NCBI GenBank assembly: GCA_025455125.1 | Contig: JALONE010000140.1 | Coordinates: 1-8,864 of the forward strand | Length of the DNA stretch: 8,864 nt | Reading direction: 5' to 3' | DNA from: Bacteroidota bacterium | Lineage (GTDB): Bacteria > Bacteroidota > Ignavibacteria > UBA10030 | Program-made: the position numbers and the translations under genes | Part shown: positions 6,956 through 8,864 of the stretch, piece by piece | Numbering within the stretch: position 1 is the first letter of the stretch | Layout: the number at the start of each line of letters is the position of its first letter | The notes under the pieces: generated by a model | Seen by the model: only the letters and a program-made list of their open reading frames with translations | Database searches by the model: none | What the model was told of the DNA's origin: nothing

Positions 6956-8864
6956 ATGATGTCATTGCGACGGATCTTCCTTGTGATGCTTGCGCTCGGC
7001 GTGGGGTCATCATTGACCTTCGCTCAGCTCACGGCATCCAAGAGTTCGATCGCCTTCGGCAGCGTCACGGTGTTCACCCCAAAAGCTGACAGTTTCTACG
7101 TCAAGAACACAGGTGGCACCGATGTCACTGTCACGGCGGTCAGCAATGCTGCAGGAGTCTATTTAGTCGCCCCATTTTCCGGCAGTTTGACGCCGACGAT
7201 CGTGGCGAACGATAGTTTCTGGTATCGTGTGACCTTCACACCTAATGCTGTGGGGGCCGCTCCGGCCGATACCATTCGAGTCACCACCGCGGCCGAAACA
7301 CTGAAGGTCGTCTTGGGCGGCACCGGCGTGAATGACGTCCGGCTGCACAATCCCCGGACGGGTGGCCAGTACACGACGTCATTCGCGTTCGTGACCTCCC
7401 TCGCCGGTCAACAGCGGTTGGACAGCATCACGATCAGGAACCTGAATACGACGAACAGCATCGACGTCACATCGATGACGTTCACGAATCCTGAGTTCAC
7501 CGTGCTGACGACCCTCCCCGTGACGATCAACGCAGCCGATACGGCGATGTTCTACCTGGCATATACGGGCCAGCAAATAGGAACAGACGCTGATGCACTC
7601 ACGATCGTCCATACAGGCGCGGCAACGGGAAGCTCTCCCATCACGTTGCCGGTCACAGCTCGCTCAGTGGCCAATGTTGGATTGTATCCGGTGCGTACCG
7701 CGACGCCGTATACGTACAGCGATGCCACTGCTCCTCTCTTGCCGCTGGATACCCTCGTGTTGAATTCAGCGAGCTCCGTACGCTACGGACAGCTGGCAGT
7801 GCCCATCACGCCTCTCATCGCGGTCGATAGCGCCCGACAAGGCCGCATCGTTGTCCGCAATGTCGGTGCGGGGCCTATCCGCCTCGACAGTATCGCGGTT
7901 GGTGGACCTCATTTTGAAGTCCGCGCCACCGACCAAATCCCTGCTGGCGGGATCGAGATTCAGGCAGGGTCCTCGTACGATCGATATTTCATTTTCTACT
8001 TCCGGGCAAAAGTTCAGAACACCGCCGGTATCCTGGATACCGTCTATCTGTATCACAAGGACACCGTGCAGTTCAGCAATCCGTTGAAGGCTCTGATTCG
8101 AGCCGGCAGTGAGAATCGGATCTATGTCACGGATGCGACGACCGGAACCTCGGTTGCATTCGGCGCTGTTCCGCTCGGCACGCCGAAGGAGGCGATGATC
8201 CGGATCCAGAATTACCGGGACATCCCCTTGGCGGTCGATAGCGTGGTACGCGTCACGAATATCAGCCAAGTGCAGATCCTCCAGAACTTCCTGACATCGA
8301 TCCCCGCAGGGGCGATCGATACAATGAAGCTCCGCTGGCTGACGACCGATACGACCTCCGGGACGTTCGTCGATACGGTGATCATCTACTCACCGGCATT
8401 CACGACGCCCAAGCGCTTCGCCATTTCTGGTTCAACCGCGCGGACGATCGCGTTCAGCCCGACGAGTCCATTCAGCTTCGGTTCGGTGCAGTTGGATATA
8501 CCCAAAGACACGGTGATCCGCATCTACAACCGGACGGAGACGAACTATACGATTAACAGCATTGACCTGGCGCGCGGATCCTCATCGCAGTATGCGATAT
8601 TCTCCAATACGCTTACCCAGCCGTTCAACGCGGGAGATTCGATCCTGATCCAGCTCCGATACACGCCGACTGTACTGGGTCCGGCTCCAGACACGATCAT
8701 CATTGCGCACGACATCCCGACGCAGATCCTGTCCACGAATCCGTACCGGTTCGCGATCAACGGAACGGGAACGATCGGAACTATCGATCCGACCAATTAC
8801 TACACCGTTGACAACGTCCAAGGCGCGGAGGGTGTCCCCATTCGCAGCACGGATTCGACCTACT
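6956..8864 (+). CDS. Secreted multi-repeat ASH-type (choice-of-anchor D) protein, 3'-truncated by the window edge
   Basis: The frame is open from 6956 through the last base without a stop (636 complete codons). Residues 1-23 are a signal peptide (MMSLRRIFLV, hydrophobic core, cleavage likely after TFA). The rest consists of five beta-rich repeats of about 110 residues: roughly 25-124, 127-236, 270-385, 387-494 and 497-606. Most carry the same landmarks: an IAFGSV-like opening strand (SSIAFGSV, VAFGAVPLG, FSFGSVQLD), a strand ending in N-x or NTGG, a turn such as IVANDS or FNAGDS, a YTP/FTP strand, a DTI or DTV strand, and a closing GTG or SGS. This is the ASH/HYDIN-like immunoglobulin fold found in large secreted or surface proteins, where it acts in binding or as a spacer. 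From 607 on a different sequence begins. In related lineages such proteins often end with a type IX secretion sorting domain, which cannot be seen here. Likely co-transcribed with the lipoprotein before it. Confidence 0.9.
   Translation, partial: MMSLRRIFLVMLALGVGSSLTFAQLTASKSSIAFGSVTVFTPKADSFYVKNTGGTDVTVTAVSNAAGVYLVAPFSGSLTPTIVANDSFWYRVTFTPNAVGAAPADTIRVTTAAETLKVVLGGTGVNDVRLHNPRTGGQYTTSFAFVTSLAGQQRLDSITIRNLNTTNSIDVTSMTFTNPEFTVLTTLPVTINAADTAMFYLAYTGQQIGTDADALTIVHTGAATGSSPITLPVTARSVANVGLYPVRTATPYTYSDATAPLLPLDTLVLNSASSVRYGQLAVPITPLIAVDSARQGRIVVRNVGAGPIRLDSIAVGGPHFEVRATDQIPAGGIEIQAGSSYDRYFIFYFRAKVQNTAGILDTVYLYHKDTVQFSNPLKALIRAGSENRIYVTDATTGTSVAFGAVPLGTPKEAMIRIQNYRDIPLAVDSVVRVTNISQVQILQNFLTSIPAGAIDTMKLRWLTTDTTSGTFVDTVIIYSPAFTTPKRFAISGSTARTIAFSPTSPFSFGSVQLDIPKDTVIRIYNRTETNYTINSIDLARGSSSQYAIFSNTLTQPFNAGDSILIQLRYTPTVLGPAPDTIIIAHDIPTQILSTNPYRFAINGTGTIGTIDPTNYYTVDNVQGAEGVPIRSTDSTY

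Noticed and set aside
7766..8269. 167-codon open frame on the - strand
   Set aside because: Lies within the continuous ASH-repeat frame on the + strand.

Overview
The window is almost entirely protein-coding on the + strand and looks like a chromosomal segment of a Gram-negative bacterium from the Bacteroidota/Chlorobiota/Ignavibacteriota side of the FCB group. The grounds are indirect: moderately high G+C, several envelope proteins with signal peptides or lipoboxes, weak Shine-Dalgarno signals at most starts, a DUF4159 pair beside a very large TPR protein, and a multi-repeat ASH-type ('choice-of-anchor D') secreted protein of the kind common in these lineages. No rRNA, tRNA, CRISPR array, transposase or phage gene is visible.

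Region 1 (2-6395) is a probable operon of envelope genes. It holds the 3' part of a giant TPR protein, a membrane-anchored DUF4159 protein with a TonB-like N-terminus and a glycine-rich linker, a second DUF4159 protein that is a lipoprotein but is split by a one-base frameshift at a run of six G, and a small secreted or membrane protein with a PGAGQ-type motif. Gaps are 72, 29 and 13 nt. A hairpin followed by six T directly after the last gene (6399-6423) looks like the end of the transcription unit.

Region 2 (6452-8864) holds a short lipoprotein with a possible fibronectin-III-like fold, then a long secreted protein that runs off the right edge with no stop. The visible part of the latter is a signal peptide plus five beta-rich ASH-like repeats of about 110 residues.

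Working hypothesis (inference): the TPR protein, the TonB-like DUF4159 protein and the DUF4159 lipoprotein form one cell-envelope assembly, with two related DUF4159 domains held in the periplasm by a transmembrane helix and by a lipid anchor, and the TPR protein as scaffold. The TonB-like anchor suggests possible coupling to an ExbB/ExbD motor, but no motor gene is in the window. The function of this assembly is not known to me and is the best candidate here for an undescribed system.
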